8,954 nucleotides of DNA from an uncultured Eubacteriales bacterium (GTDB lineage Bacteria; Bacillota_A; Clostridia; Christensenellales; Aristaeellaceae). The notes beneath the pieces are model-generated. The model was not told the DNA's origin. It worked only from the letters and a program-made list of their open reading frames with translations, and did no database searches. The translations under genes were made by a program, and so were the position numbers. Of this stretch, positions 1 to 6,888 are shown one piece after another (the stretch's first letter is position 1; each line of letters opens with the position of its first letter). The stretch lies in assembly GCA_900313545.1 (NCBI GenBank), contig OMRS01000391.1, positions 1 to 8,954 of the forward strand. Direction: 5' to 3'.

Positions 1-926
1 ACAACCGCTTCTCCAGAAGAAGGCTGTACCGTAACTTCCTGGCCCTCCTTGATTTCTGTTCTTTGAAGGTTGCCTGCAGTCACCTCAACACCGCTGGAAC
101 CGTTTCCGCCGGTGACGGCAAAACCCGTATTGGAGGCATCCACGGTGACATCTCCGCCTTTGTTTGATTCCACCTCAATACCTTTGGCATATCCGTTTAC
201 CGCATCAACTGTGGCCGTTGTCTCAGATCCTTCTGATCCCACCGTGATGGTTGTTGTTCCGCCGCCGTAATCCTGGACCTTAATTCCTTCTGCATTTCCA
301 TGCGCCGAATCAACATCCATCGAACCCTGCTCGGTCACTAGAATTGTCGCACCGTTTGCATCATCCTTTACATAGATGCCTTTCGCATCTCTATTGTTTT
401 CTTGTCCTCCAGCATCCACATCCAGATCACCTGTAATCTTCAGGGTCATATCTCCCGGATGCGGCTGCTGTGTATCTCCATTTTCCGCAACCAGAGAAGC
501 GCCGGTAGCCGACCCCTGAGCATTGCTTGCCGTTGCTTTTCCTTCAACGGAAATCGAGGTCTCTCCACCATCTTTTGAACTCTCACTGACCGCTTTGATT
601 TCCTTGTCTGTACTGGAGGTTGTATTTGATACATCTCCCTGTACGTTCAGAGTTGCAGAGGATTCCTGACCTGAAGCTTTTGTTTCCGCGGCAGGCGCTG
701 TATCATTTGTCACCGTAATCGAACCGCTCGTTTGGGACTTTGTTTCCTCGCCCGAAGCTTCCACTTTCACAGGAGCAGATTCAGCAGGTAGAGAAGCGGG
801 CGGATTTCCTCCCCCTTCTCCATCGGCAAGCGCCACGGATATCGCCTGACGGAGCACCTCCGGGTGGACAGGGTTCACCAGCATTGCCGTCGTCAGCAGC
901 ACCGCACCTGTTTTCTTGATGTTCAC
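1..926 (-). CDS. Secreted beta-strand-repeat surface protein, N-terminal part (cut by left edge)
   Basis: Reading from a GTG at 926, the frame stays open for 308 codons and runs off the left edge, so the C-terminus and any anchor are unseen. Residues 1-34 look like a signal peptide: MNIKK, a hydrophobic stretch from GAVLLTTAMLV, then a possible cut after ALA at 34. A low-complexity Ser/Thr/Glu/Pro linker follows (about 35-66). After it come alternating strand-like segments (SGSITV, SATLNV, TSISV, TLKIT) and, from about 180, repeats carrying AKGIYV, AEGIKV and AKGIEV at 31-35 residue spacing, rich in Gly, Asp, Thr and Val. This pattern suggests a right-handed beta-helix or beta-strand-repeat exported protein, possibly an adhesin; the function is inferred and no catalytic motif is visible. 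The start is set by GGAGG nine bases upstream. Base composition is far lower in GC than all other genes here (29 of 60 bases at 121-180), suggesting transfer or a fast-evolving surface gene. Confidence 0.72.
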   Translation of the reverse strand, partial: MNIKKTGAVLLTTAMLVNPVHPEVLRQAISVALADGEGGGNPPASLPAESAPVKVEASGEETKSQTSGSITVTNDTAPAAETKASGQESSATLNVQGDVSNTTSSTDKEIKAVSESSKDGGETSISVEGKATASNAQGSATGASLVAENGDTQQPHPGDMTLKITGDLDVDAGGQENNRDAKGIYVKDDANGATILVTEQGSMDVDSAHGNAEGIKVQDYGGGTTTITVGSEGSETTATVDAVNGYAKGIEVESNKGGDVTVDASNTGFAVTGGNGSSGVEVTAGNLQRTEIKEGQEVTVQPSSGEAV

Positions 927-935
927 TTCTTCATT

Positions 936-940
936 CCTCC
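936..940 (-). promoter_or_regulatory. Ribosome binding site deciding the GTG start of the surface-protein gene
   Basis: GGAGG lies nine bases before the GTG at 926. An ATG at 934-932 sits only one base after this GGAGG, too close for initiation, and reads just ATG AAG AAG TGA. This favours the GTG start. Confidence 0.7.
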
Positions 941-977
941 CGTATGCCGTCAAGAATACATCTGAATTGACTTCAAT

Positions 978-1007
978 AGCATACTCTTTGTAGGCATGCT
1001 CTGTCAA
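978..1007 (-). promoter_or_regulatory. Sigma-A-type promoter of the surface-protein gene, with overlapping dyad
   Basis: Read on the minus strand, a perfect TTGACA (1007-1002) is followed after 18 bases by TATGCT (983-978, four of six matches to TATAAT). Transcription would begin near 971, giving a leader of about 45 bases before the GTG at 926. The spacer and -10 box contain the imperfect inverted repeat AGCATGC (1000-994), nine bases, GTATGCT (984-978), with one mismatched pair. A protein bound there would cover the -10 box, so this is a candidate operator, by inference only. Confidence 0.6.
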
Positions 1008-1170
1008 CAGCACAACATATTGTTATTTATCCATATCATGTCGTCCTTCCGCGCCCCTGCGGGGATTTGCGGGGCCCTGACCGATGCCCTCATGTCCCTC
1101 TCCGGGACGGAGCGCCATTGCCTTCCCTGTCCGTGCCGTCCTCTTTCCTCCGCGCCGGCGGCCGCATCCC

Positions 1171-2166
1171 TCACCGGTTGATGATCCTGCCGATGTGCCT
1201 CAGGCTGATGGACAGGCTCCCGTCGGGACTTCGGATAAACTCGATAAACTCCGGGTTCTCCGCCATCTCCGCCGGGAAGGTGATCTCAATGCCGGTATCC
1301 GTCCGGATGCGGTGGTTCTTTCCGGTTTTCACCGCCGTCTTCGGCTCCACGGGGATCTCCCAGGGCACCTCCTGCTCCTCTGCCCTCTGCTCAAACTCCG
1401 CCACCATGGCCTCGTTCCCCGCAAAAACCTCCCGGGCCATCTCCCGGGGAAGCAGCGTCGGGGAGCTTTCCGCGTTTTCCCGGACATAGGTGCGGGCCCG
1501 GGACATGACGATGGCCGTGTTCTCCCCGTGCTCCTGCGCCACCTCCTCCAGAACACGCGCGGTCTCCTTCAGCGCCTTTCCCGGAGAAATGCCGGCGCTG
1601 CAGCAGAGGATCTCGTCCCGCAGCAGGAACACCTCCTCCCCGCCGCGGGTGCGCCTGCGGTCAAGGAACTGCAGCTTCATTTCCCCCAGGTCCACCCGGA
1701 AAAAGGACTCCGGCCGCTGGGAGGCGGAGGGAAGGACGGCGGCCTGGCGGGCAATCCCGCTGCGGACCACCCCGTCCTCCTGGATCACCTGATGGACATA
1801 GGCCTCCCGGTTGTTCATGAGCAGCGCCACCAGGGCAGAGCCCGGCCCCTCCTCCACCTGCGCGATGAGCAGGTCCGTGGAGGCGGCGCCGTCGGTCCGG
1901 AGCAGCCCCTCATACAGGCGCTCCGCCAGGGAATAGGCCAGGTCCATGAAGGACATCTCCCCCTCGCGAAGCTGCAGGAGCTCCGCCTTCAGGGGGCTGT
2001 CCTCCAGAAACGTGCCGCCCTGCGCCCGGGTGTCCTGCGCCGCGCGTTCCAGGTGCCTTCCGAGGAACTCCGCCACCTCCGGATTCTCCAGGGAGAGCTC
2101 CTCCTGGGAAAACACGCACAGGTCCGACTGAAAATCCAGAATATGCAGCACCGAATGGCTGATCAT
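1171..2166 (-). CDS. YejK/NdpA-type nucleoid-associated protein
   Basis: A 331-residue protein of the 37-kDa nucleoid-associated family (NdpA/YejK, Pfam NA37). It opens with MISHSVLHILDFQSDLCVFS, the usual family start. The C-terminus, about 284-329, carries the conserved block HRIRTDTGIEITFPAEM followed by NPEFIEFIRSPDGSLSISL. Length is typical of the family (about 330-350). E. coli YejK is found on the nucleoid but has no defined biochemical activity; a DNA-bound cytoplasmic role here is inferred from the family. There is no signal peptide or membrane segment. The start is ATG at 2166 with GGAGG (2180-2176) nine bases upstream. It lies 23 bases after recD2 on the same strand and is the last gene of the apparent operon. 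Codon use is GC-rich like its upstream neighbours. Confidence 0.85.
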   Translation of the reverse strand: MISHSVLHILDFQSDLCVFSQEELSLENPEVAEFLGRHLERAAQDTRAQGGTFLEDSPLKAELLQLREGEMSFMDLAYSLAERLYEGLLRTDGAASTDLLIAQVEEGPGSALVALLMNNREAYVHQVIQEDGVVRSGIARQAAVLPSASQRPESFFRVDLGEMKLQFLDRRRTRGGEEVFLLRDEILCCSAGISPGKALKETARVLEEVAQEHGENTAIVMSRARTYVRENAESSPTLLPREMAREVFAGNEAMVAEFEQRAEEQEVPWEIPVEPKTAVKTGKNHRIRTDTGIEITFPAEMAENPEFIEFIRSPDGSLSISLRHIGRIINR

Positions 2167-2189
2167 GGCCTTCTCCCTCCGTTCCCCGT

Positions 2190-4475
2190 TCAGAAGGGCA
2201 GGTCCCTTCCCTGAGCGGGCGCCTCATTTTTCCCGTTTTCCTGCGCATACAGCCGCCGGGTTTCCAGGATGCGCCAGGTCAGGGCGCTGTAGCGCTCCCG
2301 GAGGTGGGCATTGTCCACCATGGCGGCGATGACCTGCCTTCTTCCCACCAGCATCACCGCCCGCTTGGCGCGGGTCACCGCGGTGTAGAAGAGGTTGCGG
2401 GTCTGCAGCATGGGCGGTCCCGGCACGACGGGCATCACCACCACCGGGAACTCGCTGCCCTGGCTTTTGTGCACCGAGATGCAGTAGGCCAGCGTCAGGT
2501 CCAGCACATCCTCTCCCCCGTAGACCACCACCCGGTCGTCGTCAAAGCGCACCGTCACGGTCTTCTCCTCCCCGTTGTCGATGCGCTCCACGCGCCCGAT
2601 GTCCCCGTTGAAGACCCCCGTGCCCTCTTCGTCCTCCACAAGGCCCTCCCGCTGCCAGGACAGCTGGTAGTTGTTGCGGGTCTGCATCACCTTGTCCCCC
2701 TCCCGCAGCAGCAGGTTCTCTCCCAGCCGACGCTCCTTCCTGCGCACATTGGGCGGGTTGAAGCATGCCTGCAGCCGGGTATTGAGGGCGATGACGCCGC
2801 ATTCCCCCTTCCGGGTGGGCGAGAGCACCTGGATCTCCCCCGGGTCGATCCCGTAATACGCGGGCAGGCGCGCTGAGCACAGCTCCACCACCCGCTCCGC
2901 AGCCTCCTCCATCCCCATGGCCTCCTGAAAGTAGAAGTCCCCGCCGCGGCTGTTGAGCCGGGGGAACTCCCCCTGGTTGATGGCGTGGGCATTGACCACG
3001 ATCATGCTGGTGCCCTCCTGGCGGAAGATCTCCGTCAGGCGCACGCAGGGGATCTCCCCGCTGGCGAGGATGTCAGAGAGCACATTGCCGGGGCCCACGC
3101 TGGGGAGCTGGTCGCTGTCGCCCACCAGCACCAGCCGGGTGCCGGGGCGCAGCGCGCGCAGCACCGCGTCCATCAGGAAGATGTCCACCATGGACATCTC
3201 GTCGATGATCAGGGTATCCACGTCCAGCGGGTGCTCCCCGTTCCTCTGGAACTCCCCCGCCTCCCCGGAAAACTCCAGCAGCCGGTGGAGGGTCCGGGCC
3301 TCCCTGCCGCAGGCCTCGCTCATGCGCTTGGCCGCGCGGCCCGTGGGCGCCGCCAGGGCGATGTTGTCCCCGCCCCCCAGGATGCGGATGATGCACTTGA
3401 TGATGGTGGTCTTGCCGGTGCCCGGGCCGCCGGTGATGACGCACAGCCCCGAGGACACGGCCCTGGAGATGGCCTCCCGCTGCTGGGCATGGAAGGCGAT
3501 GCCCTCCATGAGCTCCATCTGGGCAATCTGGGCCGCGGCATCCGTCTGGGCCACCGCGGGGGGCGTCAGCAGCAGCCGGCACAGCAGGTTCGCCACGCTG
3601 CACTCCGCGTTCAGGGCGGCGGGCAGGTACATGGCCTGGATCTCCTCCCCGTCCTTTCCGGGCAGGATCTGGCCCCGGATGGTGTGGTGCAGCAGCAGCC
3701 CGTCGGCCAGGCTTTCCACCCGCTCCACCGCCGTGTCCACCACCTGGAGGCACTGGTCCACCATCTTTTCCCTGGGCAGGTAGCAGTGCCCCTGCATGTT
3801 CAGGTTCTCCTGCAGCACATACCGGATGGCCGCGCTGATGCGCAGATCGCTCTCCGGCTCGACGCCCAGGCGCATGGCGATGCGGTCCGCGATCCGGAAC
3901 CCGATGCCCTCGATCTCCTCCACCAGCCGGTAGGGGTTGCTCTCCACCTTCCTGCGGGCATCGGCGCCATAGGCTTTGAGGATGCGCACCATGTGCGCCT
4001 GGGAAACGCCCGCCTGCTGCAGGAACATGTAGGTCTCCCGCTCGGCGATCTGCGCCTCATAGCTCTCCCGGATCATTTTAAGGCGCGCCTTCCCGATGCC
4101 CTTGACGGACAGCAGCCGGTCCGGGTCCTGCGCCAGGATATCCAGCACCTCCTCGCCGAAGGTCTCCACCAGCGTATGGGCCATGGAGCGTCCCACGCCC
4201 CGGATGAGGCCCGAGGACAGGTACGCCTCGATGGCCCCGACCTCCTGGGGGATGATCACCTCGCTGGAGGCGATTTTGAGCTGTCTGCCATAGACGGGGT
4301 GCTCCATCCAGGTGCCCGCAAGGCGCAGGCAGGTCCCCGCGGCCACCGGGGGCAGCACGCCCACGGCGGTCAGGCTCCGTTTCCCGCTGGACACCTCCAG
4401 GACGGTATAGCCGTTGTCCTCATTGTGGAAGACGATCTCCTCCACCCGGACCTCGATCTCCACGCTTTCGCTCAC
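2190..4475 (-). CDS. recD2: RecD2-type 5'-3' DNA helicase (superfamily 1B)
   Basis: A 761-residue ATP-dependent helicase of the RecD2 (YrrC) type, acting without RecBC and linked to repair and replication-fork maintenance in Firmicutes. The N-terminal region (about 1-80) matches the family's OB-like domain (VFHNEDNGYTVLEV). Helix-hairpin-helix motifs follow at about 88-98 (GLIRGVGRSMA), 122-132 (LSVKGIGKARL) and 188-198 (IEGIGFRIADR). Motor motifs are intact: Walker A GGPGTGKTT at 349-357 with K355, APTGRAAKRM just after, Walker B IIDEMSMVD with D425/E426, GDSDQLPSVGPGNVL, FRQ, VHKSQGSEF at 668-676, and YTAVTRAK with R702. Length fits (B. subtilis YrrC is about 800). The start is GTG at 4475: it overlaps the U32 stop as GTGA and has GGAGG six bases upstream. 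The frame stays open back to 5621, but that extension only shadows the U32 gene. Coupled translation with the U32 gene is likely. Confidence 0.95.
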   Translation of the reverse strand: MSESVEIEVRVEEIVFHNEDNGYTVLEVSSGKRSLTAVGVLPPVAAGTCLRLAGTWMEHPVYGRQLKIASSEVIIPQEVGAIEAYLSSGLIRGVGRSMAHTLVETFGEEVLDILAQDPDRLLSVKGIGKARLKMIRESYEAQIAERETYMFLQQAGVSQAHMVRILKAYGADARRKVESNPYRLVEEIEGIGFRIADRIAMRLGVEPESDLRISAAIRYVLQENLNMQGHCYLPREKMVDQCLQVVDTAVERVESLADGLLLHHTIRGQILPGKDGEEIQAMYLPAALNAECSVANLLCRLLLTPPAVAQTDAAAQIAQMELMEGIAFHAQQREAISRAVSSGLCVITGGPGTGKTTIIKCIIRILGGGDNIALAAPTGRAAKRMSEACGREARTLHRLLEFSGEAGEFQRNGEHPLDVDTLIIDEMSMVDIFLMDAVLRALRPGTRLVLVGDSDQLPSVGPGNVLSDILASGEIPCVRLTEIFRQEGTSMIVVNAHAINQGEFPRLNSRGGDFYFQEAMGMEEAAERVVELCSARLPAYYGIDPGEIQVLSPTRKGECGVIALNTRLQACFNPPNVRRKERRLGENLLLREGDKVMQTRNNYQLSWQREGLVEDEEGTGVFNGDIGRVERIDNGEEKTVTVRFDDDRVVVYGGEDVLDLTLAYCISVHKSQGSEFPVVVMPVVPGPPMLQTRNLFYTAVTRAKRAVMLVGRRQVIAAMVDNAHLRERYSALTWRILETRRLYAQENGKNEAPAQGRDLPF

Positions 4476-5710
4476 GCTTCTCCTCCCGCTGCGCGGTTGC
4501 GCACAGGTCCCCGCAGCAGGTCCCCTGCCGCCACGCCCCCCGGCACGGGGATGCGCGCCCGGCTCAGGGGCACCGTCACCTGCTCCACTGGGGTGCCGTC
4601 CTCCAGATGGATGCGCTCCACGGGCACGGGGAGGGTCCCCGAGGGGGTCACGGCCGTGAGCACGTCCCCCCGCACAAAGCGGTTGCGCATCTCCACCAGG
4701 GCCTCCCCTCCGGAGGCCTCCAGGACAAACCCCACATATTCCGCCGCCTCCCGGGTGCCCACGGCCCCGCCGCACACCCGGGGGGCGCCGAAGTAGAATC
4801 CCGTATCGTAGACCCGGTGGGAGATGAAATCCAGCTCCCGCCGGCACGCGTCCCGGACCTCCCCGGTCCATTCTCCCCGCCCGATGGCGTCCATGGCCCT
4901 GCGGTAGGCCCCGGTGACCGTGGCCACATACAGCTCGTTTTTCATCCGCCCCTCGATCTTGAAGCTGGCGATGCCCGCCTCCATGAGCTCCGGGAGGTCC
5001 TGCAGCAGGCACAGGTCCCGGCTGGAGAGGATCGCCGTGCCCCGGTCCCCCTCCTCCAGGGGGAAGTACTCCCCGGGCCGCTTCTCCTCCTGCAGGGCAT
5101 AGGTCCAGCGGCAGGGCTGGCTGCAGCTGCCCCGGTTGGCGCTGCGCCCGCTCAGGGCGCAGGACAGGAGGCAGCGCCCGGAATAGGCCATGCAGATGGC
5201 GCCGTGCACAAAGCTCTCCAGCTCCATCTCCCCGGCCAGATGAGCGGCCATCTCCCGGATGGCCGTCAGGGGCAGCTCCCGGGAGAGGACCACCCGGGAG
5301 GCCCCCAGGTCCCGGTAGACCCGGCAGCTGCCGCTGTTGGTGGTGCTGGCCTGGGTGCTCACGTGCACCTGGATGCCCGGCACCTCCCGGCAGATCTTCG
5401 CGATGGCCCCCAGGTCCGACACGATGAGGGCATCCACCCCCGCGTCCCGGGCCAGGCGCGCCGTGTCCGCCATGCCCCCAAGGTCCCCGTCCGTGGCGAA
5501 GATGTTGAGGGTCAGGTGAAGCCGCGCGCCGGCCTGGTGGCAGCGCCCCGCCGCCAGGGGCAGCTCCTCTTTTGTCAGGTTCCGGGCGCCGGCGCGCAGG
5601 CCGAATCTGGGCAGACCGCAATAGACGGCGTCTGCGCCGAAGCGCAGCGCCGTCTCCAAGGTGCGCATGCTGCCGGCGGGGGCCAGCAGCTCTGGAAGGG
5701 TGGTTGTCAT
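4472..5710 (-). CDS. U32 family protein, probable tRNA U34 hydroxylase (TrhP-like)
   Basis: A 412-residue U32 'peptidase' family member. It begins with ELLAPAGS (7-14) and carries the full U32 signature ESFVHGAICMAYSGRCLLS at 165-183, then NRGSCSQPCRW, SSRDLCLL and KIEGRMK (251-257). Cys173, Cys180, Cys196 and Cys234 match the spacing of the iron-sulfur ligands known in UbiU; Cys184 and Cys200 are additional. A C-terminal beta domain (about 315-400) and overall length resemble B. subtilis TrhP2 (YrrO). Known family roles are prephenate-dependent 5-hydroxylation of tRNA U34 (TrhP) or of 23S rRNA C2501 (RlhA). The position right after mltG favours TrhP; protease activity is doubtful. The ATG at 5710 overlaps the mltG stop as TGATG. 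An upstream in-frame ATG at 5746 would add 12 residues inside mltG and is less likely. The tRNA O-methyltransferase gene usually found here is absent. Confidence 0.88.
   Translation of the reverse strand: MTTTLPELLAPAGSMRTLETALRFGADAVYCGLPRFGLRAGARNLTKEELPLAAGRCHQAGARLHLTLNIFATDGDLGGMADTARLARDAGVDALIVSDLGAIAKICREVPGIQVHVSTQASTTNSGSCRVYRDLGASRVVLSRELPLTAIREMAAHLAGEMELESFVHGAICMAYSGRCLLSCALSGRSANRGSCSQPCRWTYALQEEKRPGEYFPLEEGDRGTAILSSRDLCLLQDLPELMEAGIASFKIEGRMKNELYVATVTGAYRRAMDAIGRGEWTGEVRDACRRELDFISHRVYDTGFYFGAPRVCGGAVGTREAAEYVGFVLEASGGEALVEMRNRFVRGDVLTAVTPSGTLPVPVERIHLEDGTPVEQVTVPLSRARIPVPGGVAAGDLLRGPVRNRAAGGEA
4482..4486 (-). promoter_or_regulatory. Ribosome binding site fixing the recD2 GTG start
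   Basis: GGAGG lies six bases before the GTG at 4475, inside the last codons of the U32 gene. It supports the short recD2 start over the open frame that continues upstream. Confidence 0.75.
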
Positions 5711-6888
5711 CAGTTCAGTCCTCGACTCCTGTCGTATTCCTCCCACATGGGCCGGTACATGGACACCGCCGCCTCGTGCTCCTGCAGGCTCCTTGAAAAA
5801 TGCAGCGTGCCGGAGGCGGGATCCGTGGAACAGAAATACAGGTATTTTTTGGCCACAAACGACTCGTCCGGATAGAGGGCGGCCACCACCGCGTCCATGG
5901 ACGGGTTGCAGATGGGCCCCGGGGGCAGGCCCTTGACCCTGTAGGTGTTGTAGGGGGTCTGCGCCTGCAGGTCCTGGCTGGAGAGGGCCATCTTCTGGGA
6001 GCCGGAGGCATACTTGACGGTGGCGTCCGAGTCCAGGGTCATGCCGGATTTCAGGCGGTTGTGGAACACCGCGCTGACCCGGCTGAAGTCCTGCGTCTTG
6101 GCCTCCTTCTCGATCATGGAAGCCAGGGTGAACACCTGGTCCATGGTCATCCCCAGCTCCCCCGCCCGCTCGTCATAGGCGGCCTGGTAGGCGGCCGCCG
6201 TCTGGTTGAGGAGCTTGCGGATCAGGGTCTCCTCGCTGGAGTCCGTATAGATCTCATAGGTGTTGGGCGACAGGTACCCCTCCAGGGCGAAAAGCCGGCC
6301 CCGGTTCCCCTCCTGGAGGATGGCGTCCATGAAATCATATCCGGCAAACCCTTCCCCGCTCTGGCACAGGGACAGGAAGCGGGAGGTGTCCGTCAGCACC
6401 CCGCTTTCCACCAGGTAGGCGGCCACGTCCCGGACCGTCCAGCCCGGGATGATGGTCATGGTGGTGGTGACGGGCCGGCCGTCCCCGGCCACCAGCTGGT
6501 CCAGGATCTGCCGGGTGTCCATGGCGCGGCTGAGCTGGTAGCGGCCGCTCTGGATGCGCTGGCCCATGCCCATGAAGTCGGCCATGTACTTGAAGACCGT
6601 ATGGTTGTGGATGAGTCCCGCGTCCTCCAGGGCCTGGGAGACGGTGCCCAGGGAGGAGCCGCTGCGCACCGTGAAGGGCACGGGGCTGGCATCCGCCGCG
6701 TCCACGGGCGCGAAAAAGGCCTCATGGGTCTTTTTGAGGGCGGTATGCACCGCACCGCACACCACGATCACCGCCGCCAGGAAGATCAGGACCTGGCGCA
6801 CGGGTCCCCAGACGGCCGCCACCAGGCTGGCGGAGACGCTGGCGCGCCGGGCCCTTTGGCGGGGTTTCTTTTTTGCCACGGAGGTCAC
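5710..6888 (-). CDS. mltG: Endolytic murein transglycosylase MltG
   Basis: A 392-residue membrane-anchored lytic transglycosylase that cleaves nascent glycan strands and so limits their length (YceG family). A basic cytoplasmic tail (KKKPRQRARR) precedes one membrane segment at about 29-49. A LysM-like region at about 70-135 follows (TVRSGSSLGTVSQALEDAGL). The catalytic domain shows LEGYLSPNTYEI, the active-site segment LASMIEKEA (E260 corresponding to E. coli E218), FHNRLKSGMTLDSDATVKY and YNTYRVKGLPPGPICNPS. The last motif usually reads NPG, so S330 is a small departure. The GTG at 6888 overlaps the upstream ylbF-like stop as GTGA. A second GTG at 6879 gives MAKKKPR and has better spacing (about ten bases) from a GGGGG stretch, so the protein may begin there. 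Its last bases overlap the U32 start, which implies coupled translation. Confidence 0.93.
   Translation of the reverse strand: MTSVAKKKPRQRARRASVSASLVAAVWGPVRQVLIFLAAVIVVCGAVHTALKKTHEAFFAPVDAADASPVPFTVRSGSSLGTVSQALEDAGLIHNHTVFKYMADFMGMGQRIQSGRYQLSRAMDTRQILDQLVAGDGRPVTTTMTIIPGWTVRDVAAYLVESGVLTDTSRFLSLCQSGEGFAGYDFMDAILQEGNRGRLFALEGYLSPNTYEIYTDSSEETLIRKLLNQTAAAYQAAYDERAGELGMTMDQVFTLASMIEKEAKTQDFSRVSAVFHNRLKSGMTLDSDATVKYASGSQKMALSSQDLQAQTPYNTYRVKGLPPGPICNPSMDAVVAALYPDESFVAKKYLYFCSTDPASGTLHFSRSLQEHEAAVSMYRPMWEEYDRSRGLN

Larger units (their letters stand above)
936..1170. other. Intergenic region with an abrupt composition change
   Basis: The part next to the nucleoid-associated protein gene (1170 to about 1041) is GC-rich like the operon. 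The part from about 1040 to 936 is AT-rich and holds the surface-gene promoter and ribosome binding site. On the minus strand the GC-rich part has only short hairpins, such as GTCCC-GGAGA-GGGAC (1108-1094) and CCCC-GCA-GGGG near 1060, none followed by a run of T. No convincing Rho-independent terminator for the upstream operon is seen, and no well-supported gene. Confidence 0.5.

Noticed and set aside
70..270. 66-codon plus-strand frame opposite the surface-protein gene
   Set aside because: Antisense to a 308-codon open frame with a signal peptide, promoter and ribosome binding site. Its Pro/Ser/Thr/Val-rich product mirrors the repeats.
1094..1108. Hairpin GTCCC-GGAGA-GGGAC considered as an operon terminator
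   Set aside because: The stem is only five pairs and no T-run follows on the minus strand.
1023..1118. 31-codon minus-strand frame (MALRPGEGHEGIG...) in the intergenic region
   Set aside because: A weak AGGGAAGG lies upstream, but there is no similarity I recognise and the composition is as expected for random GC-rich DNA.
1084..2214. 376-codon plus-strand open frame opposite the nucleoid-associated protein gene
   Set aside because: Antisense shadow with unlikely composition; the minus-strand protein in the same place has clear family motifs.
2985..4796. 603-codon open frame on the plus strand opposite recD2
   Set aside because: GC-rich coding DNA leaves long stop-free antisense frames. 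The product is His/Leu/Gly/Pro-rich without a recognisable domain, and no ribosome binding site stands out.
4476..5621. Open frame extending recD2 upstream by 382 codons to make a 1143-residue protein
   Set aside because: It is the out-of-frame shadow of the U32 gene, rich in Gly, Pro, Arg and Ala with no domain motif. The GTG at 4475 has a GGAGG and a GTGA overlap and gives the normal RecD2 length.
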